Shown: positions 8,411 through 16,617 of the stretch, piece by piece
Layout of the letters: the number at the start of each line of letters is the position of its first letter
How positions within the stretch are numbered: position 1 is the first letter of the stretch
NCBI RefSeq assembly: GCF_000255115.2
Contig: NC_018068.1
Span: 2,203,977 to 2,267,976, forward strand
DNA length: 64,000 nucleotides
Direction of reading: 5' to 3'
Source: Desulfosporosinus acidiphilus SJ4
Lineage (GTDB): Bacteria; Bacillota; Desulfitobacteriia; Desulfitobacteriales; Desulfitobacteriaceae
The notes under the pieces: generated by a model
What the model was told of the DNA's origin: nothing
Database searches by the model: none
What the model saw: only the letters and a program-made list of their open reading frames with translations
Program-made: the position numbers and the translations under genes

Positions 8411-9652
8411 CTAGTTTGCAATCCCCCTATTGCCATGTGGCATATAGATTTGGTTGCTGCGTAGCAGAGCATCAACCATACGGACGAGTTTGCGTGCAGT
8501 AAGCACGAGAGCACGGCGATGATGGTGAGTCTTACTTTCCGAGAATTTACGTTGGTAGAAGGCTTTGTACTCCGGCTCTTTTTGGCGTACTAGGTTAGCA
8601 GCCTGGATGATATAACTTCGCAAGTAGGTGTTGCCAGTTCGAGTTAAGGGCGTGTCATCGGCTGTAAAATCACCGGACTGGTGAGAACGCCAGGTTAGCC
8701 CAATAAACTTTGCTAAGGCTCCTTCATTCGGAAAACGGCGGATGTCTCCAATCTCAGCAATAATACCAGCTGAAAGCACAGGGCCAATACCGGGAATGGT
8801 AATGAGCGTATTAGGGAAATGCCTGATTTCAGCTTCGATCGCCTTATCGATTTTCTTTACCTGCTTCTCCAAAGCGTGGATGGTTTCGATGCTCGTGGCC
8901 AGGATAAGGTTAATTGGTTGCAATAGGCTTCCACGTAGTCGATGGGCCTTGCGAGCGGCTTCCTTCAACTCTCTGGCTTTGGATTCCGGATCCTCGAAAT
9001 GACTTCTTCCTTTCTCCATGAGGAAATCAATCAGTTCATCAAGCGGTCGAGCCGCAACCTCTTCTGGAGAAAAAAACTCAAGTGTCAAGGATTCAGAAGT
9101 AGCGCTGAAAGTATTACTAAAAACCGTACCTTGGGCAAGAGTGCTAAACTTTAAGAACAAGTTCGTGAGGAAATAATTCTTCTCTCTGGAGATCATTTCG
9201 ATCAGATGACAACGAAAGCGAGTGAGTCGCTGTAACGGTAAGTAGCGGAAATCGACCTGAGAGCCCTCCGGAAGCCGGCCGAAGCGTAAACGTTCGGCAA
9301 TGACCCAGGCATCAATCCAGTCGTTCTTCGGAAGGTCCACATAAGCCTTTTTGAAATTAGCAACGACCTTGGGGTTAAAGGAATAAATTTGGGGTTGTAA
9401 AGGTGCTAAACAATGGTCTTCCGCTAAGAACATTTGTAACGGCCAACTGTATACGGAAGTGGCCTCTAAACCAATAACCAGCCGATCCTCATTTTCTTTA
9501 TTACAGGCTTCAGAGAGATATCGGGCAACTTGCTCACAACCAGGCTGATCATTCAAAACCCTTAGCCTTTTAACAGGTTCATTACCACGCTCATCTAAGA
9601 TTCGCACTTTAAAATCGTTGGAACTCACATCTATACCGACAAATAAACTCAA
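8411..9652 (-). CDS. IS110-family transposase (DEDD recombinase)
   Basis: A 413-residue transposase with an N-terminal RuvC-like DEDD domain beginning VGIDVSSNDFKV (first catalytic Asp at residue 8) and GLEATSVYSWP (Glu, near residue 62). A helical middle follows, then a C-terminal Transposase_20 domain containing TIPGIGPVLSAGIIAEIG and the conserved Ser of SHQSGDF. It reads on the minus strand, against the surrounding operon. The frame is uninterrupted, so the element may be active. Recently described IS110 relatives use a structured bridge RNA from the non-coding end to choose donor and target DNA; the long 5' non-coding region here could supply one. Confidence 0.93.
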   Translation of the reverse strand: MSLFVGIDVSSNDFKVRILDERGNEPVKRLRVLNDQPGCEQVARYLSEACNKENEDRLVIGLEATSVYSWPLQMFLAEDHCLAPLQPQIYSFNPKVVANFKKAYVDLPKNDWIDAWVIAERLRFGRLPEGSQVDFRYLPLQRLTRFRCHLIEMISREKNYFLTNLFLKFSTLAQGTVFSNTFSATSESLTLEFFSPEEVAARPLDELIDFLMEKGRSHFEDPESKARELKEAARKAHRLRGSLLQPINLILATSIETIHALEKQVKKIDKAIEAEIRHFPNTLITIPGIGPVLSAGIIAEIGDIRRFPNEGALAKFIGLTWRSHQSGDFTADDTPLTRTGNTYLRSYIIQAANLVRQKEPEYKAFYQRKFSESKTHHHRRALVLTARKLVRMVDALLRSNQIYMPHGNRGIAN

Positions 9653-9659
9653 GTAAAAT

Positions 9660-9960
9660 CACCTCTCTTTCCGAGTCGAAGAATTTGTAAGATTAACGTT
9701 GGGACCAGGCACCACAACAGGTCAACAACCTCGCCGAATCAGCACTTGTCTTAAAAAGACCTCGGATCCAGCCGATCTGCTACCATCGGAGGGGTTCCCT
9801 TTAAGCTGTGCAACCTTCGAGTTAAAAGTTCAAATTGTGGGCTGGCAGTCAGACTTAATAAGAGGTCATAGCCTCAAGGAGTGAAAGGCCTTACCAGAAC
9901 GAACCTCACGGTATCATTTTGCCTGAAACCCCAACAAACTTAAATACTTTTTTGTTATCA
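9660..9960 (-). ncRNA. Candidate IS110 bridge RNA region
   Basis: About 300 nt directly upstream of the transposase start has no coding potential on the transposase strand and several short complementary segments. In bridge-RNA-guided IS110 elements the RNA is encoded in this position. The two guide loops could not be identified because the insertion site sequence before transposition is unknown. Position is the main evidence. Confidence 0.3.
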
Positions 9961-9989
9961 AAGAACGACTTAAGGAATCATTACTCAGG

Positions 9990-10262
9990 TATTCCTTATC
10001 CTTATCCTGAGCCTGTGGACAGTGCCAGCCTATGGAAAAGCCCTTATGGGTCTGTCTTAAAAGAGCTTTCCCTCAGGCTTTGGACAAGTCGAATTTGAAG
10101 TGTGCTTTGGGGTTGACTTGTCCACACTGCCCACAGGCACGACGACTGCATGGGGTATGCGTTATTCTGCGCGCATCTTGTTGATGATGACCAACCAACC
10201 GAATTTCCAGTTTTCTTTGGTCATTTAAATACCCCACGTTCCATTAGTTTTTTGGACTCGTG
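9990..10262. repeat. Non-coding block with nested inverted repeats
   Basis: CCTGTGGACAGTG (about 10012) is answered by a near complement in CACACTGCCCACAGG (about 10121-10137). Inside, GGACAAGTC (about 10082) pairs with GACTTGTCC (about 10114), and AAAAGC/GCTTTT-type arms flank a further loop. The block looks like a remnant or end of a mobile element, but I could not assign a family. The CCCCACG/CGTGGGG pair near 10231-10265 could act as a hairpin before the next gene. Confidence 0.5.
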
Positions 10263-10299
10263 GGGCAGGAACTAAATTAATTATACGAGGAGTGAGACT

Positions 10300-11085
10300 A
10301 TGGATTATAACTACCTTATTTATGAAGAAAAAGAAGGTATCGGTTTTATAAAGCTTAACAATCCTAGGCAAAGAAACTGCTTCACGGATGAGTTGAACGA
10401 TGAATTGGTAGCCCTCTTAAGATATTTAAATGAACGGGATGAGGTTAAAGTTATTTTATTAACAGCGGTGGGAGAGGTTTTTTCAGCAGGTGCCGATCTA
10501 AAAGCATTTGAGAAGGATACAGAACTCTCACCGGCCCAACATTATTTGCGCTTAAGAAACAGTTTAGACCTTTATAAGAGTATCAATGCCTTGCACAAGC
10601 CTCTGATTATTGGGGTCAACGGTTCCGCATACGGTGGGGGAGTAGGATTAGTGGCTGCTGCACATTTGGCGGTGGCCGCAGATAATGCCGTGTTCAGGCT
10701 TACAGAAATCAATCTTGGCTTAGCTCCCTTTGTGATTTATCCCTTCATTAGAGAGGCCCTGGGAAGTAAGAAGGCGCTAGAACTCATGTTGACTGCCGAA
10801 AGATTTAATGCAGTCCAGGCCTTAGAGTTTGGTCTTGTCAATAAGGTTGTTCCCTTGGCGGACTTGGAGAGTACTCTCTGGGCGTATGGGGAGAGGTTTG
10901 CTCGACTAAGTTCGCTGTCTGTTGATCTAGCCTTAAAGATTCATAATTTTAATCGAGAGGTCGATTTTGACAAAATGGTGGAAACCATGGGGGTTTACCG
11001 AATAATAGCCTTTACAAGCAAGGATTTGAAAGAGGGTATTAACTCATTTCTAGAAAAGCGTCCGGCAAACTTCAAAGGAATTTAA
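10300..11085 (+). CDS. Enoyl-CoA hydratase/isomerase family protein
   Basis: A 261-residue crotonase-fold protein. The oxyanion-hole segments are visible as FSAGADLKAFE (about residues 64-74) and NGSAYGGGVGLVAAAH (about 107-122). Beside a biotin-dependent acyl-CoA carboxylase, the natural reaction would be hydration of a glutaconyl-type product: 3-methylglutaconyl-CoA to HMG-CoA (LiuC type) or isohexenylglutaconyl-CoA (AtuE type). The usual second catalytic Glu region reads RLTEINLGLAPF, with Glu in place, so hydratase activity is plausible. The ribosome site GAGGAGTG is well placed. The insertion sequence upstream may have cut it off from the sigma-54 promoter, unless read-through or a new promoter serves it. 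Confidence 0.86.
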   Translation: MDYNYLIYEEKEGIGFIKLNNPRQRNCFTDELNDELVALLRYLNERDEVKVILLTAVGEVFSAGADLKAFEKDTELSPAQHYLRLRNSLDLYKSINALHKPLIIGVNGSAYGGGVGLVAAAHLAVAADNAVFRLTEINLGLAPFVIYPFIREALGSKKALELMLTAERFNAVQALEFGLVNKVVPLADLESTLWAYGERFARLSSLSVDLALKIHNFNREVDFDKMVETMGVYRIIAFTSKDLKEGINSFLEKRPANFKGI

Positions 11086-11179
11086 CAGCAGTTGAAGTCC
11101 AAACGCAGGACAAAGGCTAAAGTTTAATATTTTCATGCTGTTTGTGACTTGAGCGCAGTGAAAGGAATGATTTGTAACG

Positions 11180-11392
11180 ATGAAAATTCTGTCGAGTATG
11201 AGCGGACTAATTAATAATATCCTAGTCGCTGAAGGAACCAAGTTGAAGTCAGGAGATGTGGTGGCGGTTGTCGAATCGATGAAGATGTTGATAGATATAA
11301 AGTCTGAAGCCACGGGTACTGTAACGAAGGTTAACTGTCAATTAGAAGAGTTTGTTCAGGAAGGGCAAGTATTGTTTGAACTGGAGGATTAA
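11180..11392 (+). CDS. Biotin carboxyl carrier protein (free-standing biotinyl domain)
   Basis: A 70-residue protein consisting of a single biotin/lipoyl domain with the biotinylation motif ESMKM (Lys at about residue 36) and the usual glycine-rich turns. It carries carboxybiotin between the biotin carboxylase encoded 60 nt downstream and the carboxyltransferase at 6728. In most methylcrotonyl- and propionyl-CoA carboxylases this domain is fused to the carboxylase; here it is separate, as in sodium-pump decarboxylases and acetyl-CoA carboxylase. It has no membrane segment or Pro/Ala linker, which argues for a soluble carboxylase rather than a decarboxylase pump. Confidence 0.9.
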   Translation: MKILSSMSGLINNILVAEGTKLKSGDVVAVVESMKMLIDIKSEATGTVTKVNCQLEEFVQEGQVLFELED

Positions 11393-11453
11393 GGTTTCCG
11401 CTTGGTAGGGTGCTTACTGCATACTCAAGACATAAAGCTGAAGGGGAGACGTT

Positions 11454-12791
11454 ATGTTTAAGAAAATCCTTGTGGCTAATCGCGGGGAAATCGCTGTACG
11501 CGTAATCCGGGCGTGTAAAGAAATGGGTATTCAAACGGTGGCCGTATTTTCCGAAGCCGATCGGGACGCTCTGCATGTAAAAATGGCTGATGAGTCGGTG
11601 CTGATTGGACCTGCCTCGAGTTTAAAGAGTTACCTCAATGTCTCAAATATCATTAGAGCTGCAGAACAAACCAGAGCAGATGCTATTCATCCTGGGTATG
11701 GTTTTCTATCCGAAAACGCCGGCTTTGCCAGAATTTGCGAATCAAGCGGCTTGACTTTTATTGGCCCCCCGCCGGAAGCCATTGAAATTATGGGAGATAA
11801 AGCAAAAGCACGTCAGAAAATGATTGAGGCTGGAGTCCCTGTGGTACCAGGTTCACAGGCAGTGATGCTGGATGAGGAAACGGCTGAAGCTTTAGGTGAG
11901 GAGATTGGATATCCGTTGCTGATTAAAGCCTCTGCCGGCGGCGGTGGCAGAGGGATGCGTATTGCCCAAAATGTTGCGGAGCTAAACCAAGCAGTTCAGA
12001 ACGCTCAAAAGGAAGCCCAAATGTTTTTCGGGAATCCGGAAATATATTTGGAAAAATATATGGAGACAGTGCGTCATATCGAATTTCAAATTCTTGGAGA
12101 TAAGCATGGGAATATCGTCCATTTAGGCGAACGAGATTGTTCGCTGCAGAGGCGCAATCAGAAATTGCTGGAAGAAGCTCCTGCCAGTACCTTAACACCG
12201 GAGCTTCGGGCAGAAATGGGATTGGCTGCTGTTGAGGCAGCGAAGTCGGTTGGTTATTCCAGTGCCGGGACTGTCGAGTTTATCCTAGATCAGAGCGGTA
12301 GGTTTTACTTCATAGAAATGAATACCAGAATTCAAGTGGAGCACCCCGTGACTGAACTTGTGACGGGAATTGACTTGGTGAAAGAACAAATACGGATAGC
12401 GGCGGGGAAATCATTAGGCTTTCGGCAGGAGGATATTCGGATTTCCGGTTGGGCCATCGAATGCAGAATCAATGCCGAGAATACGGAAAAGAACTTCATG
12501 CCTTCCCCCGGCACTATCGGGATTTACCGAGAGCCTCAGGGTACCGGAGTTCGCGTCGATAGTTCTGCTTGTGAGGGATATTGTCTTTCCCCTTATTACG
12601 ATTCCCTAATTGGTAAGCTCATCGTCTGGGGAGCAAACCGGCATGAAGCTATTCAAAGATTAGAAAGGGCTTTAAAAGAGTATAAAATTGAGGGGGTTCC
12701 AACAACAATTCCCTTTCATTTAAAAGTCATTACTAATCCTGCCTACATTAGAGGTGAGGTTCATACGGATTTCATCGAGCGTTGGATGTAA
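11454..12791 (+). CDS. Biotin carboxylase subunit of acyl-CoA carboxylase
   Basis: A 445-residue biotin carboxylase of the AccC type. The N-terminal domain starts KILVANRGEIAVRVIRAC, followed by the ATP-grasp Gly-rich loop GGGGRGMR (about residues 162-169) and the metal/bicarbonate-site stretch EMNTRIQVEHPVTE (about 288-301). It uses ATP and bicarbonate to carboxylate biotin on the 70-residue carrier. Length equals AccC, and there is no fused carrier domain. The gene ends the carboxylase part of the cluster; 400 nt of repeat-bearing DNA separates it from the acyl-CoA dehydrogenase gene. A role in housekeeping acetyl-CoA carboxylase is possible but less likely given the neighbours. Confidence 0.9.
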   Translation: MFKKILVANRGEIAVRVIRACKEMGIQTVAVFSEADRDALHVKMADESVLIGPASSLKSYLNVSNIIRAAEQTRADAIHPGYGFLSENAGFARICESSGLTFIGPPPEAIEIMGDKAKARQKMIEAGVPVVPGSQAVMLDEETAEALGEEIGYPLLIKASAGGGGRGMRIAQNVAELNQAVQNAQKEAQMFFGNPEIYLEKYMETVRHIEFQILGDKHGNIVHLGERDCSLQRRNQKLLEEAPASTLTPELRAEMGLAAVEAAKSVGYSSAGTVEFILDQSGRFYFIEMNTRIQVEHPVTELVTGIDLVKEQIRIAAGKSLGFRQEDIRISGWAIECRINAENTEKNFMPSPGTIGIYREPQGTGVRVDSSACEGYCLSPYYDSLIGKLIVWGANRHEAIQRLERALKEYKIEGVPTTIPFHLKVITNPAYIRGEVHTDFIERWM

Positions 12792-12916
12792 AAGGATTAA
12801 CTTGACAGTGAAAGTACAGGCTAATGAAACGTGTCATTTCAGAGGACGGATTTTCGGGCAGATACTCCCTTTACTTCAATAATGGTCGAGTACCTAGCGC
12901 GATATGCTTTTCTAAT

Positions 12917-13030
12917 ACTACCAGAAAGTATAACCTTCGGTTGTATACCGCAAGAAGGCTTAATACGTGCGAAGACAGTGTCTTCGTTCTCTGGTAGAAG
13001 TGCAACTACGCAACTGCCTGCGCCAGCCAA
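12917..13030 (+). repeat. Dispersed palindromic repeat A, copy 1
   Basis: CTACCAGA (12918) and TCTGGTAG (about 12990) form the outer arms of a fold that contains GAAGACAGTGTCTTC, itself an inverted repeat. The core (AGAAAGTATAACCTTCGG and following) recurs at 23578 and 39896. The whole 12792-13200 gap holds no credible gene; the open frame there is made of repeat sequence. Confidence 0.7.
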
Positions 13031-13200
13031 ATTTTCTTTATATTACGGAATATTATCGGAAAGTATAAACTCGTGTTACAATGACTTTCCATTCATAGAA
13101 AACCGAACCAGCCAGATGCCGCTAAGTTCTTTTTTCTGTATATACGGAGTAGTTCCGAAGATGTGTCCCTCCTAATAAGGTAAAAAAAGGAGGAAGAGGT

Positions 13201-14340
13201 ATGTTTGGTTTAACTGAAGATCAAAAGTCAATACGTACAATGGTTCGTTCCTTTGCAGATGAGGTTGTCGAGCCTGGGGCAGAGGAACGTGACCGGACCG
13301 GTGAATTTCCAATGGAAATAGTTAAAAGGATGGGTGAGCTGGGACTTTTAGGTTTGCCATTTTCTGAAGCCGTAGGAGGGACCGGTGGAGACACAGTTAG
13401 TTATGCTTTGGCTGTTGAGGAAATAACTCGAGTATGTGCCTCCACTGGGATTACCTATGCGGCGTTACTTTCCCTGGGGATAAGTCCGATTTACTATTTT
13501 GGGAACTCTGAACAAAAAGCCAAATACTTGCCCTCCTTATTTAGCGGCAAATATTTGGCTGCCTTTGGTTTAACTGAGCCTGGAGCGGGCTCTGACTCGG
13601 GCGGTACGAAGACAAAAGCACGTAAAACGGATAAGGGTTGGGTTCTTAACGGCTCGAAATGTTTTATTACCAATGCAAGCTATTCGGGAGTTGTTACCGT
13701 AACAGCGGTTACCGATCCTGGAAAGGGAACCCGTGGGATAAGCTCCTTTTTAGTTGAGCCGGGTACTCCAGGATTCCAGATTAACACTCCTTATGAGAAA
13801 ATGGGCCTTTGTGCCTCCAATACTACGGAGCTTGTGTTTGAGGATGTAGAAATTCCGGCCGAAAATCTCTTAGGTGAGTTAAACAATGGTTTTCGTCAAT
13901 TTATGCAAATCTTGGATGGCGGCAGGATCAGTATTGGAGCAATGGGAGTAGGCATTGCTCAAGGGGCTCTTGATAAGGCCTTGAAGTATTCTATGGAGCG
14001 CAAGCAATTTGGGAAGACATTAAGTAGTTTTCAAGCCATCCAGTTTAAACTGGCAGATATGCTGACCCAAACGGAACTGTCACGTCTGATGATATTGCGG
14101 GCGGCAAGCCTTAAAGATGCCAACCTGCCTTTTGGGCAAGAATCAGCTATGGGCAAACTGCATTCCTCTGAAACTGCAGTTAAGAACTCGTTGGAGGCTA
14201 TTCAAATTCACGGCGGCTATGGCTATATGAAAGACTATCACGTCGAAAGATATCTGCGTGATGCTAAGCTGCTGGAAATTGGGGAAGGAACATCGGAAAT
14301 TTTACGCATGGTCATTTCCAGAAAGATGGGTTGTCGGTAA
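13201..14340 (+). CDS. Acyl-CoA dehydrogenase
   Basis: A 379-residue FAD enzyme of the short-chain/branched-chain acyl-CoA dehydrogenase family. It shows the family signatures GLTEPGAGSDSGG (about residues 122-134), RISIGAMGVGIAQGALD (about 241-257), QIHGGYGYMKDYHVERYLRD (about 336-355) and a C-terminal EGTSEI with the usual catalytic Glu. It would introduce a 2,3-double bond in an acyl-CoA and pass electrons to electron transfer flavoprotein, whose genes are not in the window. Next to a carboxylase and a hydratase, an isovaleryl-CoA or citronellyl-CoA type substrate fits, but butyryl-CoA cannot be excluded. The ribosome site AAGGAGGAAGAGG is very strong. Confidence 0.92.
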   Translation: MFGLTEDQKSIRTMVRSFADEVVEPGAEERDRTGEFPMEIVKRMGELGLLGLPFSEAVGGTGGDTVSYALAVEEITRVCASTGITYAALLSLGISPIYYFGNSEQKAKYLPSLFSGKYLAAFGLTEPGAGSDSGGTKTKARKTDKGWVLNGSKCFITNASYSGVVTVTAVTDPGKGTRGISSFLVEPGTPGFQINTPYEKMGLCASNTTELVFEDVEIPAENLLGELNNGFRQFMQILDGGRISIGAMGVGIAQGALDKALKYSMERKQFGKTLSSFQAIQFKLADMLTQTELSRLMILRAASLKDANLPFGQESAMGKLHSSETAVKNSLEAIQIHGGYGYMKDYHVERYLRDAKLLEIGEGTSEILRMVISRKMGCR

Positions 14341-14619
14341 AGTTCTTTTGATTTTCATCATCGAATATAGCTGCCTATAACGACGAAAAGATCAAATTGT
14401 AGTATAATTATAAATAACTGAATATTCAATATAATAAAACTATTATTCTCTAATCGGAAGGGGGTTTGGTATTTTCAGAATTAAGTTCTCCAACTAGGGC
14501 AGACGCCTTTCAGAAGAAAAGAACTCATTCAGCCATAGCTTAAGATTAAAGCTTGTCGGGAAGACTATCACCAATGGAGTTATGAACAAGGTGTGAAGTA
14601 AAAAGGCAAGGAGTGTATT

Positions 14620-15951
14620 ATGTATATTGATGAGTATCGTAAAAAGTGTGTTTCTGCCGATGAAGCCGTAAAAGTGGTACGCAGCGGAGATTGGGTTGAG
14701 TTTAGCTGGGCGGCAAATATGGCCTGCTTGTTAGACGAAGCCTTAGCCAGACGTAAGGAAGAACTGCATGATGTAAATATTCGTGCGGCGGTTCTGCTAA
14801 AGCCGTCAGCTATTCTGGACAGTGACCCATTGGGAGAACATTTCACTTGGAATAGTTGGCACCTTAGTGGCCGTGAACGAAAATTGGTACAAAACGGTCA
14901 GGCATATTACATCCCTATCAAATATTCTGAGGTGCCTCGATGGCTCCGCGAGAATTTGCAGACAGATGTGGTAGCAATTCAAGTCGCTCCAATGGATGAA
15001 CATGGGTATTTTAGTTTTGGTGTTACAATTTCTCACTATGCGGCAGCCATTGAAAAAGCAAGGGTTGTCATTGTTGAAGTTAATGAAGATATGCCCAGTG
15101 TACATGGCGGATATGACCATGTGGTTCATATTTCACAAGTAGATTATATTGTCGAAGGAGGCCATAGAGGATTACCTGAATTACCGTCAGCCCCTCCCTC
15201 TGAGAAGGACAAAATAATTGCTGCTTACGTAATGCCTGAAATTATGGACGGTGCCTGTATTCAGTTGGGAATTGGGGGTATGCCGAATGCCTTAGGGCAA
15301 ATGATTGCTGAATCGGATCTAAAGAACTTAGGGATTCACACAGAAATGTTAGTCGACGGGTTTGTAGATATGGTTTCAGCCGGGAAGGTCAATGGGACGT
15401 GTAAACAGTTGGACAAGGGCAGAATCACTTTTTCTTTCGCAGCAGGAACACAGAAACTTTATGATTTCATGAAAAATAATCAGGTTTTGGCGGCCTATCC
15501 TGTGGATTACACGAATCATCCTTGCAATGCTTCGCGCAACAACAACCTAATTTCTATCAACAGTTGTCTGGAGATCGACTTGACGGGCCAAGTTTGCTCT
15601 GAATCGGCCGGCGTCAATATGATAAGTGGTTCTGGCGGTCAGCTTGATTTTGTGGAAGCAGCTTATTACTCGAAGGGAGGCAAAAGTTTTATCTGTTTGC
15701 CCTCCACTTATAAGGATAAACAGGGACAAATCAAGTCTCGCATTAAAGGGCTTCTGACTTTGGGTGCTGTGGTTACAGATACCAGGACGACCGTTCATTA
15801 TATCGTCACGGAGTATGGAATGATTAATCTTAAAGGGTTGTCGACTTGGCAGCGGGCGGAAGCTTTGATTTCAATTGCCCATCCTGATTTTAGAGAAGAA
15901 TTGATCGATGAGGCAAAGAAGCTCAAGATTTGGCGCCGAAGTAATAAATAA
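14620..15951 (+). CDS. Acetyl-CoA hydrolase/transferase family CoA-transferase
   Basis: A 443-residue CoA-transferase of the 4-hydroxybutyrate/butyryl-CoA:acetate type. The probable catalytic Glu is in GIHTEMLVDGFVDM (about residue 241), followed by the GSGGQLDFVEAA segment near residue 340. Such enzymes move CoA from acetyl-CoA to a free acid. In this cluster it would activate the entering acid, for example isovalerate, without spending ATP directly. It is the last gene of the catabolic string and is followed by a terminator at 16035. The 279-nt gap before it shows no sigma-54 site; a separate promoter there is possible, but I see nothing strong. Confidence 0.88.
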   Translation: MYIDEYRKKCVSADEAVKVVRSGDWVEFSWAANMACLLDEALARRKEELHDVNIRAAVLLKPSAILDSDPLGEHFTWNSWHLSGRERKLVQNGQAYYIPIKYSEVPRWLRENLQTDVVAIQVAPMDEHGYFSFGVTISHYAAAIEKARVVIVEVNEDMPSVHGGYDHVVHISQVDYIVEGGHRGLPELPSAPPSEKDKIIAAYVMPEIMDGACIQLGIGGMPNALGQMIAESDLKNLGIHTEMLVDGFVDMVSAGKVNGTCKQLDKGRITFSFAAGTQKLYDFMKNNQVLAAYPVDYTNHPCNASRNNNLISINSCLEIDLTGQVCSESAGVNMISGSGGQLDFVEAAYYSKGGKSFICLPSTYKDKQGQIKSRIKGLLTLGAVVTDTRTTVHYIVTEYGMINLKGLSTWQRAEALISIAHPDFREELIDEAKKLKIWRRSNK

Positions 15952-16034
15952 CCTTTCGCGCAACATCCGTCATCATGAGCAATTATCAAATTAAAAACTT
16001 TCTATTAATATACAGAGATAACCACACTATAGTT

Positions 16035-16068
16035 AGAGGGACCGTCTTTATGTGACGGTCCCTTTAAT
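16035..16068 (+). terminator. Terminator after CoA-transferase gene
   Basis: AGGGACCGTC (16037-16046) and GACGGTCCCT (16054-16063) form a 10-bp stem with a 7-nt loop, followed by TTAATTG. The U-run is short, so efficiency is uncertain. Confidence 0.6.
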
Positions 16069-16089
16069 TGGTTGACGAATTGCCGTGGG

Positions 16090-16348
16090 TCTTATGATAG
16101 CTTATATATCCGTTAGGTTCAATTTGTGTTTGCCATATCTGGGATTATAGCCTTGCTACATGATGTTTTGGTTGCCGTCGGTCTTTATTTTAGGCGGCGA
16201 TTCAACAAGGGTCTTTTCCTTAGCAATGCTAATTGGGGTAGTCAGTGGAACTTATTCTTCAATCTTTAATGCCAGCCAAATCCTTGTGGAAATTAAGAAA
16301 CACATGAAGAATCCACGAATTAGAGCTGGAAAGGCGGTTCGCGCTTAA
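16090..16348 (+). pseudogene. Degenerate secF fragment
   Basis: Three pieces of SecF can be read in different frames. MIAYISVRFN (about 16094-16122) resembles the TM segment before the SecF histidine. FAISGIIALLHDVLVAVG (about 16123-16182) follows after a frameshift. GGDSTRVFSLAMLIG and GTYSSIFNASQILV (about 16190-16300) form the final membrane segment after another shift and an internal deletion. SecF is the SecDF subunit that helps protein export. This copy lacks the N-terminus and most of the middle, so it cannot be functional. An intact copy should exist elsewhere in the genome. The match rests on family motifs recognised by eye. Confidence 0.75.
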
Positions 16349-16415
16349 GAGAAATGATTGCGTTTAATTAAATGGTTAAATTTAGTCTAAACTCGAAAAT
16401 AAAAGTTTTATTATG

Positions 16416-16452
16416 CCTTTGCCATGTTTAATTTTTGGCGAAGGTTTTATTA
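16416..16452 (+). terminator. Hairpin with U-run after secF remnant
   Basis: CCTTTGCCA (16416-16424) pairs with TGGCGAAGG (16436-16444) with one G-T pair, followed by TTTTATT. It may be the old terminator of the lost secF gene. Confidence 0.55.
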
Positions 16453-16617
16453 CTTTAGAATAGGAGGTCGGTCGTGGCATTCTGTTTGACTTGAATTGCG
16501 ACCTTTTGAGGATTAATATGAGCGGAGTAGGTGTCTGTGGTCTTGTATAAGAATAAATTAATTAAGCAAGTATAATACTGTGAAATATGATAAAGCTGAG
16601 ATATAGGAGACCAAAAT

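Larger units (their letters stand above)
8312..10290 (-). mobile_element. IS110-family insertion sequence, ends not resolved
   Basis: A full-length DEDD transposase gene (8411-9652) is flanked by about 100-150 nt on its 3' side and about 640 nt of non-coding, fold-rich sequence on its 5' side. IS110 elements lack terminal inverted repeats and leave no large target duplication, so the exact ends cannot be read from one copy; the coordinates given are outer limits. The element sits inside a string of same-strand catabolic genes. A hairpin, TTATTCC with its complement at about 8350-8376, lies in the 3' flank. The 5' part past 9960 may belong to another element. Confidence 0.6.

Noticed and set aside
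9699-9884. 61-codon open frame upstream of the transposase
   Set aside because: It falls in the likely bridge RNA region and resembles no protein.
11180-12791. Sodium-pump decarboxylase (free biotin carrier as gamma/delta subunits)
   Set aside because: No membrane beta subunit is present and a biotin carboxylase follows, so an ATP-dependent carboxylase is more likely.
12831-13175. 114-codon open frame
   Set aside because: It lies wholly in repeat A and surrounding non-coding DNA, with no ribosome site and no protein-like composition.
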